Below are positions 41,737 to 49,981 of a DNA stretch of 64,000 nt, in pieces. Positions within the stretch are counted from its first letter, which is position 1, and every line of letters begins with the position of its first letter. The DNA is taken from NCBI GenBank assembly GCA_905197905.1, contig CAJKAP010000002.1, positions 124,001 to 188,000 of the forward strand. The letters are read 5' to 3'. This DNA is from an uncultured Sutterella sp. (GTDB taxonomy: Bacteria; Pseudomonadota; Gammaproteobacteria; Burkholderiales; Burkholderiaceae_F). Made by a program: the position numbers and the translations under genes. The notes under the pieces were generated by a model that did no database searches, was not told the DNA's origin, and worked only from the letters and a program-made list of their open reading frames with translations.

Positions 41737-44301
41737 TTAAAGAGTGAGGCTCCAAGTATCTGTGTCGTTAGAGTCGGAGTTTTCTTTGCTAAAGCCTAAT
41801 TTTTGCATGGTCAACCGCATGCCTTCATTGCCTTTCAAGACAAACCCCCGCAGTTTGCTCACGCCCGCTACTTTCGCTGTCTCGATGAGTTGATTCATCA
41901 GTACTTTTGCTAGTCCCATGCGCTGCCAATGGTCTTCGACCACAATGCCGAATTCTGCACTACTGCTGTTGACGTCTTTGTGCCAGTTTGCAACGGCATG
42001 GATTTCTTTCTCGTCAGCAATGACCCACGTTGATTCCCGGATAGGGTCATATTCGTAGAACTGAACGATACGCTCCTTTGTCATAGCTGAGCGGGTATGA
42101 AAGCGCAAATATAGGCTCCTATCTGAGAGCCGTGTAATGAAACCAGAAATTGCTCCGAAATCACCATCGAGTAGAGGGCGTAGATGGACCAACCCTTTAG
42201 GAGTTTCGATTTCCCGCCACTGTGTTAAAGGGGCAGGTGAGAGCAATAAATGCGAGTAAGAGGTGTCTGCGTTGCAACTTGCATTAGCTAGTCTCACTAA
42301 TGCGTTACGCAATTGCCAGTTAGCCCCTTCGTAAACTAGATAGAACGTAAAGGCAATGAGTGCAGGAATGCTTGCAACAGCGTCTGAGATGCGAGTGAGT
42401 ATCAAGGCCAAACTCTTTTTCACCTCGTCGCTTTCTAGATCAAGATAGTCTGCGTAGAGCAGCGCTGAGTACGCGTTATGAAAACTCAGTGGTAAAGGCA
42501 AAAGAAGATGCCGTTCAGAGTGCTCTCTATGGCAAATGAGCACTGGTCCAACAATGGGATCCTGTACCAATTCCACAGTGAGCGGATTGGTAAAACCAGC
42601 CTGATAACGAAGCACCTGTGCAGTGATTGTCGGCATCCCTAAACTTTGGCTTGTTAGTTCTGTCTTAGCTTTTTCCCATGCGCCCAAAGCTTCGCTCGGC
42701 GTGTAGACGGCAACACCAGTAACTAGCGTTTCTAGTCCTTTGGCACCAAACTGCAGCCACAGTGGCCATCCAAGCGTGGCTCCTAAGCTTGGAATTTCTT
42801 CTGCTCCCTTTGCAAGGACACGGTGCGGAGTAGTGATACCTAAAAGGTAGGCGAGACTTTCAGTACACTCTTGACTCAGGAGGAAGTGATGTCCATCGAC
42901 GCTCTCTTTTATGAGGGTTCGAATGGCCTCAAGTCTCTCAATTTGAAGACGTTCTGGGCGATCAAAAGGAACTCCATGACGGTCCAGAGTTTGTGCATTT
43001 TTTGCCACAAGTGCAGCAAACGCTCGAGCAGCAAGGGGAATCGTCTGATATACACTTAACGGAGCGTTGAGGTGCGCGGCAACCTCGTTGCGTACTAGTC
43101 GAGTGATTCGGTCTGAGAACCAAACACTTAAAATCGGTTTTTGAGAGCCCGTAATATGCTTGAAAAGGTGCGCTAAGTCGATCGGTATCTGTGGTGTCCC
43201 CGAGGGAGCAACCAAGAGTAAAATAGCATCGACGTTGTCGTCTTGTAAGAGTAGAGGTAGTGCGCGAAGCGCTTGCTCTATCTCTCCCTTGAGAACAATG
43301 GGGTTATCAATAGAGTTGGTAAGTTTGGCGGTTTGTAGTTCGCGCAAAATTTTGCCATCAGGGCGCGCAAGCGTCGCTCCATAACTTAAGACGGCTTGGG
43401 TGCTTCGTGCTCCTAAATAACCACCTACGTACACCACTGCTAAGCGGTTGCCGCGTGGCAATTTGTTGCTAGCGAGCGCAGTGACACAAGCGATGAACTC
43501 TTCCATGGACTCGGTAACACAAACGCCAGTCTTTTTAAGTACGGCGTCGATGAGTGCACGAGAAGAGGCAGGAAGGTGGCTCGCGAGCACGACAACGCGT
43601 TTGTGTCGTGAGGCTTGATGTAAAGCCGAGAAGAGGGTTCGCGGGTTCTGTACCTTAGCAAATTCCACCGCAATGACTCGAGTGTTTTTATCTTCAGCGT
43701 AAATTTCAATTAACTCAGCCGCAGTGATGTCATTCTCTGCACCAGTTGTGATCACACTGGAGAATCCAACTTCTGTGTCTCTAAGGTCATCTAAAACCAT
43801 GCTTGCAATCGCACCGGTTTGAGTGATCAGAGCAACGTTTCCAGGTTTGGGCAGAGTGGGCCAAACGCTTAAATTAACCTTTTGTCCAGGCAACATATAG
43901 CCGTAGGAACCTGGACCTAAAACTCTACAGGAAGTCGACTTGAGTGCTTCCAAACCTTCAAGAATGTCGTGTTGCTTCCAATAGGCATTCGCTTCAGAAA
44001 CAATCACTGCGAGTTGGCATTTTTTAGCTGTCAGAGACGGCAGAGTAGGAATCGTTTTTTCGGCATTGATACTAATTATGGCGGTATCAACCGAATTTGA
44101 GAGTAGTTTGATGTCTTTTAGGCAGGTATAGCCAGTGAGAGATTCGTACTTGGGATTGACGGCGATGAGGCTTTTAAAAACCGGGCTTTGACGAGCCGCA
44201 TTCCAGACAAGCGTTCCTAAGCTCTGGGGACGCTGACTAGCGCCAATAACCGCAACGGTATTGGGCGAGAGTCGATTTTTCAGTGACGGAGTAAAGGTCA
44301 T
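41737..44301 (-). CDS. Acyl-CoA-ligase-like protein with C-terminal GNAT domain (Pat/YfiQ type)
   Basis: An 854-residue multidomain protein (E. coli PatZ has 886). Order: CoA-binding Rossmann domain (about 8-130, VAVIGASQRPQSLGTLVW), succinyl-CoA-ligase-like domains (about 145-450, ALITQTGAIASMVLDD), a degenerate ATP-grasp part (about 470-690) and a GNAT acetyltransferase (about 700-850, AEFGIVVEDHWQRMGLAKVLM). This is the layout of Pat lysine acetyltransferases, which use acetyl-CoA to silence enzymes such as acetyl-CoA synthetase. Substrate is inferred. It is divergent from mtnA; AGTCAA-A-TTGACT at 44331-44343 is a palindrome in between. Confidence 0.82.
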   Translation of the reverse strand: MTFTPSLKNRLSPNTVAVIGASQRPQSLGTLVWNAARQSPVFKSLIAVNPKYESLTGYTCLKDIKLLSNSVDTAIISINAEKTIPTLPSLTAKKCQLAVIVSEANAYWKQHDILEGLEALKSTSCRVLGPGSYGYMLPGQKVNLSVWPTLPKPGNVALITQTGAIASMVLDDLRDTEVGFSSVITTGAENDITAAELIEIYAEDKNTRVIAVEFAKVQNPRTLFSALHQASRHKRVVVLASHLPASSRALIDAVLKKTGVCVTESMEEFIACVTALASNKLPRGNRLAVVYVGGYLGARSTQAVLSYGATLARPDGKILRELQTAKLTNSIDNPIVLKGEIEQALRALPLLLQDDNVDAILLLVAPSGTPQIPIDLAHLFKHITGSQKPILSVWFSDRITRLVRNEVAAHLNAPLSVYQTIPLAARAFAALVAKNAQTLDRHGVPFDRPERLQIERLEAIRTLIKESVDGHHFLLSQECTESLAYLLGITTPHRVLAKGAEEIPSLGATLGWPLWLQFGAKGLETLVTGVAVYTPSEALGAWEKAKTELTSQSLGMPTITAQVLRYQAGFTNPLTVELVQDPIVGPVLICHREHSERHLLLPLPLSFHNAYSALLYADYLDLESDEVKKSLALILTRISDAVASIPALIAFTFYLVYEGANWQLRNALVRLANASCNADTSYSHLLLSPAPLTQWREIETPKGLVHLRPLLDGDFGAISGFITRLSDRSLYLRFHTRSAMTKERIVQFYEYDPIRESTWVIADEKEIHAVANWHKDVNSSSAEFGIVVEDHWQRMGLAKVLMNQLIETAKVAGVSKLRGFVLKGNEGMRLTMQKLGFSKENSDSNDTDTWSLTL

Positions 44302-44330
44302 ATGACTTCTCTCTGAGCTTTGGGTAGGTT

Positions 44331-44343
44331 AGTCAAATTGACT
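44331..44343. promoter_or_regulatory. Palindrome in the pat-mtnA divergent region
   Basis: AGTCAA-A-TTGACT, a perfect 13-base dyad, 30 bases upstream of the Pat-like start. Possible operator; no known regulator can be assigned. Confidence 0.3.
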
Positions 44344-44518
44344 TGCTTATTGTTGAGTGTATCGCGTTTCTCGTGATGAGAACATAATCCGACTACACTA
44401 AGTCATAATAGAAGTATGATCAGAAGTAGCTAACTGTTCGTTGACACTAATTTGTTTCATCACAAAGAAAACCGTACAGCCTCTGTTTCTAAACGGAAGT
44501 GTGCGTGCGAGGACGTTT

Positions 44519-45601
44519 ATGAAAGTAGGTGGAATTAGTCGCCGTTGTATTCGCTCTGTTCGAGGCGGAACGGGTGTAGAGATTATTGATCAAACATTGC
44601 TTCCATATCGATTTGAGCTCAGAGAACTAAACGATTGGCGTGATTGCGTAGAGGCGATTCGTTCAATGCGTGTTCGCGGGGCTCCTCTAATCGGAGTGAC
44701 GGGGATTTGGGCATTGGTTTTAGCTGTGCAAGAAAATCCTGAGAATGAAGCGCTCCTCAACGCAGCCGAGGTGATTTCTAATGCTCGTCCTACAGCGGTT
44801 AACCTCTCTTGGGGTGTTCGCAAGATGTTAGGTCATTTGCTTCCGCGAGACCCTGTTCAGCGTGCAGAATCCGCCATTGAGATGGCTGAAACGCTCACGC
44901 AGGAGGACGTTCTCACTTGCCGTAAAATTGGTGAAGAAGGAGCTCGTCTGATCGCGGAAAAATATAAAGAGTTACGCCGTCCAGTGAATATTCTCACGCA
45001 CTGCAACGCAGGATGGTTAGCAACCGTTGACTATGGAACCGCTATTTCCCCAATTTATCTTGCTTTTGAACAGGGTGTTCCTCTGCATGTTTGGGTAGAT
45101 GAAACGCGCCCGCGTAATCAAGGATTGTTGACTGAGTGGGAGCTCGAACAGCAAGGGATTCCTCATACGTTGATAGTTGATAACGCGGGCGGTCAGCTTA
45201 TGCAACAGGGCGATGTGGATATGGTGCTTGTCGGCGCAGACCGTATCACACGGCGCGGCGATGTGGCCAATAAAGTTGGTACCTATTTGAAGGCACTGGC
45301 AGCTAAAGATAACGAAATCCCGTTTTATGTTGCTGCGCCAGAGTCCACGATTGACTGGACTCTCGCCGAAGGGAAAACAGAAATCCCAATTGAAAATCGC
45401 TCGTCGGAAGAAGTTCTGACGATCCAAGGACTCGATAGTGAAGGGCAACTTCACGCTGTTCACATTGCTGCAGCCGATACTCCAGTCTCTAACCCAGCCT
45501 TTGACGTCACTCCCAATCGATTAGTGACGGCTATTATTACGGAAACGGGAATCTGGACGCCGACAGAACTTGCTGACCGCTTACCTAAGAGAGACGAATG
45601 A
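44519..45601 (+). CDS. mtnA: Methylthioribose-1-phosphate isomerase
   Basis: A 360-residue member of the eIF2B/MtnA family. Diagnostic strings are MRVRGAPLIGVTG, NILTHCNAGWLATVDYGTA with the catalytic Cys162, and VLVGADRITRRGDVANKVGTY with Asp241. It turns 5-methylthioribose 1-phosphate into the ribulose form. GAGGA lies 7 bases before ATG 44519; an upstream TTG at 44441 adds residues outside the family. It overlaps the aldolase gene by 4 bp (ATGA), so the two act together. Confidence 0.93.
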   Translation: MKVGGISRRCIRSVRGGTGVEIIDQTLLPYRFELRELNDWRDCVEAIRSMRVRGAPLIGVTGIWALVLAVQENPENEALLNAAEVISNARPTAVNLSWGVRKMLGHLLPRDPVQRAESAIEMAETLTQEDVLTCRKIGEEGARLIAEKYKELRRPVNILTHCNAGWLATVDYGTAISPIYLAFEQGVPLHVWVDETRPRNQGLLTEWELEQQGIPHTLIVDNAGGQLMQQGDVDMVLVGADRITRRGDVANKVGTYLKALAAKDNEIPFYVAAPESTIDWTLAEGKTEIPIENRSSEEVLTIQGLDSEGQLHAVHIAAADTPVSNPAFDVTPNRLVTAIITETGIWTPTELADRLPKRDE

Positions 45602-46275
45602 TGCAGGGTTTAGAAATTACCGCAGAAGTGGTGAAAGTCGCCCAACAACTTTCTGCCCTGGGACTTAACGTGAATAAGTCGGGAAACGTCTCATGTCGCT
45701 TTAAGAGAGAAGAAGGCGAGGGTTTTTTCATTACCCCAACAGGCGTCGCTTACGAACTTTTAGAGCCAATTGATATTCCTTGGATGCCGCTCAAGGCTAG
45801 GTTATGTGTTGAGGACGCACTCGGCCAGTATCGCCCCTCTTCTGAGTGGCAAATGCATGCGGCGGTATACCAAAAGCGAGCGGATGTAGTGGCGATCGTG
45901 CACACGCATTCTCCTTATGCGACAGCGCTCGCTTGTCAGAATTTGTCTATTCCCTCGTTTCATTATATGGTTGCGAGCGCTGGCGGGAGCAGTATTGACG
46001 TGGTACCTTATCAGACTTTTGGCTCCGAAGCGCTCGCTAATGCTACGGCAGATGGACTCGAGAAGAAGGACGCTTGCCTGCTAGAACATCATGGAGTGAT
46101 GGCTGTGGGTGGATCGCTTTCCCGTGCTCTTTCGCTCGCGCAAGAAGTAGAAAATTTAGCCCACCAATACGTTATCGTGCGCTCTTTAGGTGAACCCCGC
46201 CTAATTGAGGAAGAGGAGATGAGGCGGGTAATTGCCAAGTTCACGACATATGGCCAACCGCAGAGACGCCAGTGA
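45598..46275 (+). CDS. Class II aldolase, L-fuculose-phosphate aldolase type
   Basis: A 225-residue zinc aldolase. It shows NVNKSGNVSCRF, the SSEW motif with Glu83, the zinc pair His102/His104 in AIVHTHSPYATALAC and His165 in LLEHHGVMAVGG, spaced as in FucA. No fucose genes are nearby; coupling to mtnA suggests cleavage of 5-methylthioribulose 1-phosphate to dihydroxyacetone phosphate and methylthioacetaldehyde, as shown for Ald2 of the DHAP shunt. MtnB dehydratase is the alternative from the same fold. Confidence 0.85.
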   Translation: MMQGLEITAEVVKVAQQLSALGLNVNKSGNVSCRFKREEGEGFFITPTGVAYELLEPIDIPWMPLKARLCVEDALGQYRPSSEWQMHAAVYQKRADVVAIVHTHSPYATALACQNLSIPSFHYMVASAGGSSIDVVPYQTFGSEALANATADGLEKKDACLLEHHGVMAVGGSLSRALSLAQEVENLAHQYVIVRSLGEPRLIEEEEMRRVIAKFTTYGQPQRRQ

Positions 46276-46296
46276 ATGTATAAAAGAGTAATTAGT

Positions 46297-46557
46297 ATGA
46301 CAGAAAAGATAACAGAGAAACCCGCTCGTTGGTTACGGGTAGACGACTCTACCGTCTCGTGTACGGAAAGCGTCAAGATCTTAGATGAAAATTGGGAAGA
46401 AATGCGCACCATGCTTCAAGAGATGTACGAGGATGCCATTTTGCTCGGTTGCGGCAAGGAGCACTACCGTAGAGTGTTGCACCAGTTAGTGGATACCCTT
46501 TCGTGTGACTACAAAGAGAAGCTCGCACCAGTGGAGAGTAAGAGCTCCAATGAGTAG
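46297..46557 (+). CDS. Small protein of unknown function in the mtnA operon
   Basis: An 86-residue acidic protein from ATG 46297 (ATG 46276, directly after the aldolase stop, would make 93). It has no membrane segment or signal. The middle is probably helical (VKILDENWEEMRTMLQEMYE) and it has three cysteines (in SCTES, GCGKE and SCDYK). I do not recognise the family. Position immediately after the aldolase, before a terminator, says it is co-transcribed with mtnA and the aldolase. Confidence 0.65.
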   Translation: MTEKITEKPARWLRVDDSTVSCTESVKILDENWEEMRTMLQEMYEDAILLGCGKEHYRRVLHQLVDTLSCDYKEKLAPVESKSSNE

Positions 46558-46580
46558 TCTTTGGTTTGACCGTAAAAAAT

Positions 46581-46607
46581 GAGGATGCCCTTTACCAGAG
46601 CATCCTC
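46581..46607. terminator. Bidirectional terminator between the mtnA operon and aspS
   Basis: GAGGATGC and GCATCCTC around 11 bases; plus tail AAATTTTA, minus tail ATTTTTTACGG. Confidence 0.88.
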
Positions 46608-46638
46608 AAATTTTATGAGTTAGTTAACACACCAAAGA

Positions 46639-48450
46639 TTATTGACCGGCAATGTCGTGTTCTTTCTTCGGTTCATTACGCAAACGGATGTGGAGTTCGC
46701 GCAACTGCTTTTCGTCCACAGTCGACGGAGCCTGCGTGAGCAAGCACTGAGCGCGCTGGGTCTTCGGGAAGGCGATCACGTCACGGATCGAATCAGCGCC
46801 GCACATCATCGTGATAATACGGTCGAGACCGAAGGCCAAGCCACCGTGTGGTGGGGCGCCGAACTGGAGGGCTTCGAGCAAGAACCCAAACTTCTGGCGA
46901 GCTTCTTCTGGACCAATCTTGAGAGCTTCGAAGACCTTTTCTTGAATTTCTTCACGGTGAATACGGATAGAACCGCCACCGATTTCCCAACCATTGAGCA
47001 CCATGTCGTAGGCCTTTGCATAGGCGTGTTCAGGGTCGTTGATCAAACGATCTTCGTGACCATCAAGCGGGCTGGTGAATGGATGATGGCAGGCAACCCA
47101 ACGCTGGTCTTCTTCCGAGTATTCGAACATCGGGAAGTTGATGACCCACAACGGTTGCCAACCAGCAGTGAAGAGGCCGGTCTTCTTGCCAAATTCGGAA
47201 TGACCGATCTTGAGACGCAATGCACCAAGGCTATCCCAAACGATCTTAGCCTTATCAGCACCGAAGAAGACAACGTCACCATTCTGAGCACCGGTGCGGT
47301 CCAAAATACCCTTCAATTCTTCATCGGAGAGATTCTTCACGATAGGGCTCTGGAGACCATCACGACCCTGTGAGAGGTCATTGACCTTAATGTAGGCCAA
47401 GCCCTTAGCACCGTAGATCTTGACGAATTCGGTGTAGGTGTCAATTTCAGAACGCGGCATAGCAGCGGCGCCAGGCACACGCAAAGCAACAACCTTTCCA
47501 TTGTGCAAGGACTTCACGCCAGAGAAGACCTTGAATTCGGAGTTAGCGACCAAATCGGTTACTTCAACCAACTTCAGGTTGACGCGGAGGTCAGGCTTGT
47601 CGGAACCGTAGTTCGCCATTGCATCATCGTAGAGCATGACTGGGAACGGGTTCTTCAATTCAACGTCTAAGACTTCCTTGAAGACGGAGCGGATCAATTC
47701 TTCCATCAAGGCACGGATTTCATCCATATTTAAGAAGGAAGTTTCAATATCGACCTGAGTGAATTCAGGCTGACGGTCAGCACGGAGGTCCTCGTCACGG
47801 AAACACTTCACAATCTGATAGTAGCGGTCAAAACCAGCGACCATCAACAGCTGCTTGAAGAGCTGCGGAGACTGTGGTAAAGCGTAGAAGCAACCGTCTT
47901 GCACGCGAGAAGGCACGAGATAGTCACGAGCACCTTCAGGGGTGGAACGGGTGAGCATCGGCGTTTCAATGTCGATGAAACCATGACTATCCAAGAACTT
48001 ACGGAAAGCCATCGCAGCACGATAGCGAATACGTAAATTCTTCTGCATCACTGGGCGACGTAAATCCAATACACGATAGGTCAAACGAGTCGTTTCAGAA
48101 AGGTTTTCATCATCGAGGTGGAATGGAGGCGTTGCCGAAGGATTGAGAATCTTTAACTCATGGCAGAGCACCTCAACGCCGCCAGAAATCAAGGAAGGAT
48201 TCTTAGTTCCTTCAGGACGGGCACGAACAACCCCCACAACTTCCAAGCAGAATTCATTACGGCACTTGTCAGCGGTGGCAAACACATCAGGACGATCTGG
48301 GTCACAGACGACCTGTACCAAACCTTCACGGTCGCGCAAGTCGATAAAAATTACGCCACCGTGGTCACGGCGACGATGAGCCCAGCCGTAGAGAGTCACA
48401 GTTTGGCCAATGAGTTTTTCATCCACCAAGCCAGAGTAAACGGTTCTCAT
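46639..48450 (-). CDS. aspS: Aspartate-tRNA ligase
   Basis: A 603-residue class II synthetase (590 in E. coli). The N-terminal OB-fold anticodon-binding domain contains LYGWAHRRRDHGGVIFIDLRD; motif 2 is FRDEDLRADRQPEFTQVD and motif 3 GLAFGLDRIITMMCG. The bacterial GAD insertion domain is at about 300-420. It charges tRNA-Asp. GGAG lies 5 bases before ATG 48450; the frame is open far upstream but without family sequence. FmdB-DUF502-aspS is a conserved betaproteobacterial order. Confidence 0.95.
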   Translation of the reverse strand: MRTVYSGLVDEKLIGQTVTLYGWAHRRRDHGGVIFIDLRDREGLVQVVCDPDRPDVFATADKCRNEFCLEVVGVVRARPEGTKNPSLISGGVEVLCHELKILNPSATPPFHLDDENLSETTRLTYRVLDLRRPVMQKNLRIRYRAAMAFRKFLDSHGFIDIETPMLTRSTPEGARDYLVPSRVQDGCFYALPQSPQLFKQLLMVAGFDRYYQIVKCFRDEDLRADRQPEFTQVDIETSFLNMDEIRALMEELIRSVFKEVLDVELKNPFPVMLYDDAMANYGSDKPDLRVNLKLVEVTDLVANSEFKVFSGVKSLHNGKVVALRVPGAAAMPRSEIDTYTEFVKIYGAKGLAYIKVNDLSQGRDGLQSPIVKNLSDEELKGILDRTGAQNGDVVFFGADKAKIVWDSLGALRLKIGHSEFGKKTGLFTAGWQPLWVINFPMFEYSEEDQRWVACHHPFTSPLDGHEDRLINDPEHAYAKAYDMVLNGWEIGGGSIRIHREEIQEKVFEALKIGPEEARQKFGFLLEALQFGAPPHGGLAFGLDRIITMMCGADSIRDVIAFPKTQRAQCLLTQAPSTVDEKQLRELHIRLRNEPKKEHDIAGQ

Positions 48451-48692
48451 AAAAGCTCCGATAAAAGTGTCGGCAACTGAAGCTACCGACGAAAGGAGAA
48501 AGTCAAAATTAAAAAGAATTGAACTGTCTAAAGAGACAGAGCAAAAAACTGGTACATCGCAATTCACTATTAACATTTTGGAATAGCGATTTCTTTGTAA
48601 GTTTACCCCTATCGAGAGAAAAAGTGCGCTAAAAATCTATAAGGACTTGTTCCCATATCGGGGTTTCTGTGAACTATCGCTTTAGTGCGATA

Positions 48693-49298
48693 TCAATTTT
48701 TTTCATTCTGGGGCGTCATTACGCCTAGCGAGAGATGGAATTTAAAAGCTTGGTCAACCGTAATTTCGGTCTTCTTGACCACACTTTCTGGCACCATGAT
48801 GACGTATCCAGAAGTTGGGTTAGGGGCGGTCGGCACATAGACGGTCACAAGATCGTCGTGTCCAATTTCTTTTTTCAAGTTATCTCCAGGTGTGGAAACG
48901 ATGAAGGCAAGTGTCCATTGACCTTTTTGAGGAAACTCAACCAAGACCACTTCTTTAAAGCTTTCTGTATTGTCCGAAAGAATTGTGCTCGCGATCTGCT
49001 TAACTCCGGAGTAAATCGGGCGGACAAGAGGAATCTTGTTGAGAAGCGACTCCCAGAAGCGAACAACAGCTTGACCAATAAAGTTAGCGACCAAAACGCC
49101 AGTGCCGAGAATGACCACCAAGGCGATGACCAGCCCCACTCCAGGAATGGAAATGCCAAAGAGAACATCAGGCCGGTAGGCCTCTGGTAAGAGGTTCACA
49201 ATCATGTCGCTCCACCGGATGACGGATTCGAGAACCCAGAGGGTAATCACGAGAGGAAGCCACAAAAGAAGGCCTGCGGTCAGATATTTTTTCAGCAT
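48693..49298 (-). CDS. DUF502 family membrane protein
   Basis: A 201-residue protein with two membrane segments (about 5-27 and 52-76) and a soluble C-terminal domain with LNKIPLVRPIYSGVKQI and VYVPTAPNPTSGYVIMVP, which mark DUF502. Function unknown. It sits between fmdB and aspS. Confidence 0.88.
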   Translation of the reverse strand: MLKKYLTAGLLLWLPLVITLWVLESVIRWSDMIVNLLPEAYRPDVLFGISIPGVGLVIALVVILGTGVLVANFIGQAVVRFWESLLNKIPLVRPIYSGVKQIASTILSDNTESFKEVVLVEFPQKGQWTLAFIVSTPGDNLKKEIGHDDLVTVYVPTAPNPTSGYVIMVPESVVKKTEITVDQAFKFHLSLGVMTPQNEKN

Positions 49299-49339
49299 AG
49301 TAAATCCAGGAGAAAAAAAGCCCTAGAGATAAAAACAGA

Positions 49340-49363
49340 GGAATGGGTTTCAAACTCCATTCC
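49340..49363 (-). terminator. Hairpin between fmdB and the DUF502 gene
   Basis: GGAATGG and CCATTCC around 10 bases, with minus-strand tail TCTGTTTTTATC. It may reduce read-through from fmdB. Confidence 0.6.
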
Positions 49364-49380
49364 CCTGGCAATACTTTGTG

Positions 49381-49605
49381 TTAGCCCTTGGGTTTGGTAT
49401 GTGAAGCTGGCAGTGCTTTGTGTCCGCCGTTAAAGTCCGTTGCGGCCCAACCAGAGCCCTTGAGTTCAAAACCAGGGGCAGAGAGTTCTTTGACCAACGT
49501 GTCCTTCCCGCATTCAGGGCACTTGGTGCGTGGGGCATCGCTCACCTTCTGCAGGTAGTCGTGTTCAAAGCCACAGTTGGTGCATTTGTAAGCGTAAATA
49601 GGCAT
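49381..49605 (-). CDS. FmdB-family zinc-ribbon protein
   Basis: A 74-residue protein opening MPIYAYKCTNCGFEHDYLQKV, with CTNC and CPEC forming a zinc ribbon. The C-terminus is Gly/Ser/Lys-rich. The family is named for a putative regulator in a formamidase/amidase operon, but function is uncharacterised in most bacteria. Confidence 0.9.
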   Translation of the reverse strand: MPIYAYKCTNCGFEHDYLQKVSDAPRTKCPECGKDTLVKELSAPGFELKGSGWAATDFNGGHKALPASHTKPKG

Positions 49606-49981
49606 GATATTGAAGATTTAAGAAAAGGCCAGAAGTCAGCGCTTCTGAAGCAAAAGCAAGCAAATACCGTTGATCATTTTTTGAGAAGATCAATGCAAAA
49701 CTATCGGAACTCTTATGGACGAGCGTTTCCCAAAGCTTACGAGCTCCAGAGGCTGATGCTGTTATCAGTTGAACAGGAGAGAAGTTTAACAGAATTGCCT
49801 TAATACGCGCATGAGAAAAGGAGAGTTTGTATGAAGACACACTCTCCTATGGTTAGCGTTACAAAGCAACATATGTTGGTCAAGGGATCTGGAAACGGGT
49901 GAGGAGTCTCTCTCAAAGATCCCATGGCAGGACAATGTCAAATGCCCCTCACCCTAAAACGAAGCGTTAGTTAAAGGGGGA
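49606..49981 (-). ncRNA. Gene-free stretch with a candidate structured RNA (pseudoknot) downstream of the EF-G-like gene
   Basis: No credible gene lies here. On the minus strand, after the EF-G-like stop, GGGTGAGG (49954-49947) pairs with CCTCACCC (49904-49897). Between them is a small hairpin (49946-49926, GGCA/TGCC and GACA/TGTC) and GGGATCT (49923-49917), which pairs perfectly with AGATCCC (49890-49884) beyond the first stem, an H-type pseudoknot topology. AACATATGTT at 49869-49878 is a further palindrome, then a terminator at 49819-49848. It could be a free small RNA or a structured 3' UTR. The part from 49606 to 49818 shows nothing recognisable apart from promoter space for fmdB. Confidence 0.5.
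49819..49848 (-). terminator. Terminator of the EF-G-like transcript or candidate RNA
   Basis: AGGAGAGT and ACTCTCCT around 14 bases; minus-strand tail TTTCTC. Confidence 0.7.

Noticed and set aside
48660..48712. Plus-strand terminator TATCGC-TTTAGT-GCGATA followed by seven T.
   Set aside because: The T-run is the end of the DUF502 coding sequence on the other strand and no plus-strand transcript source is visible.
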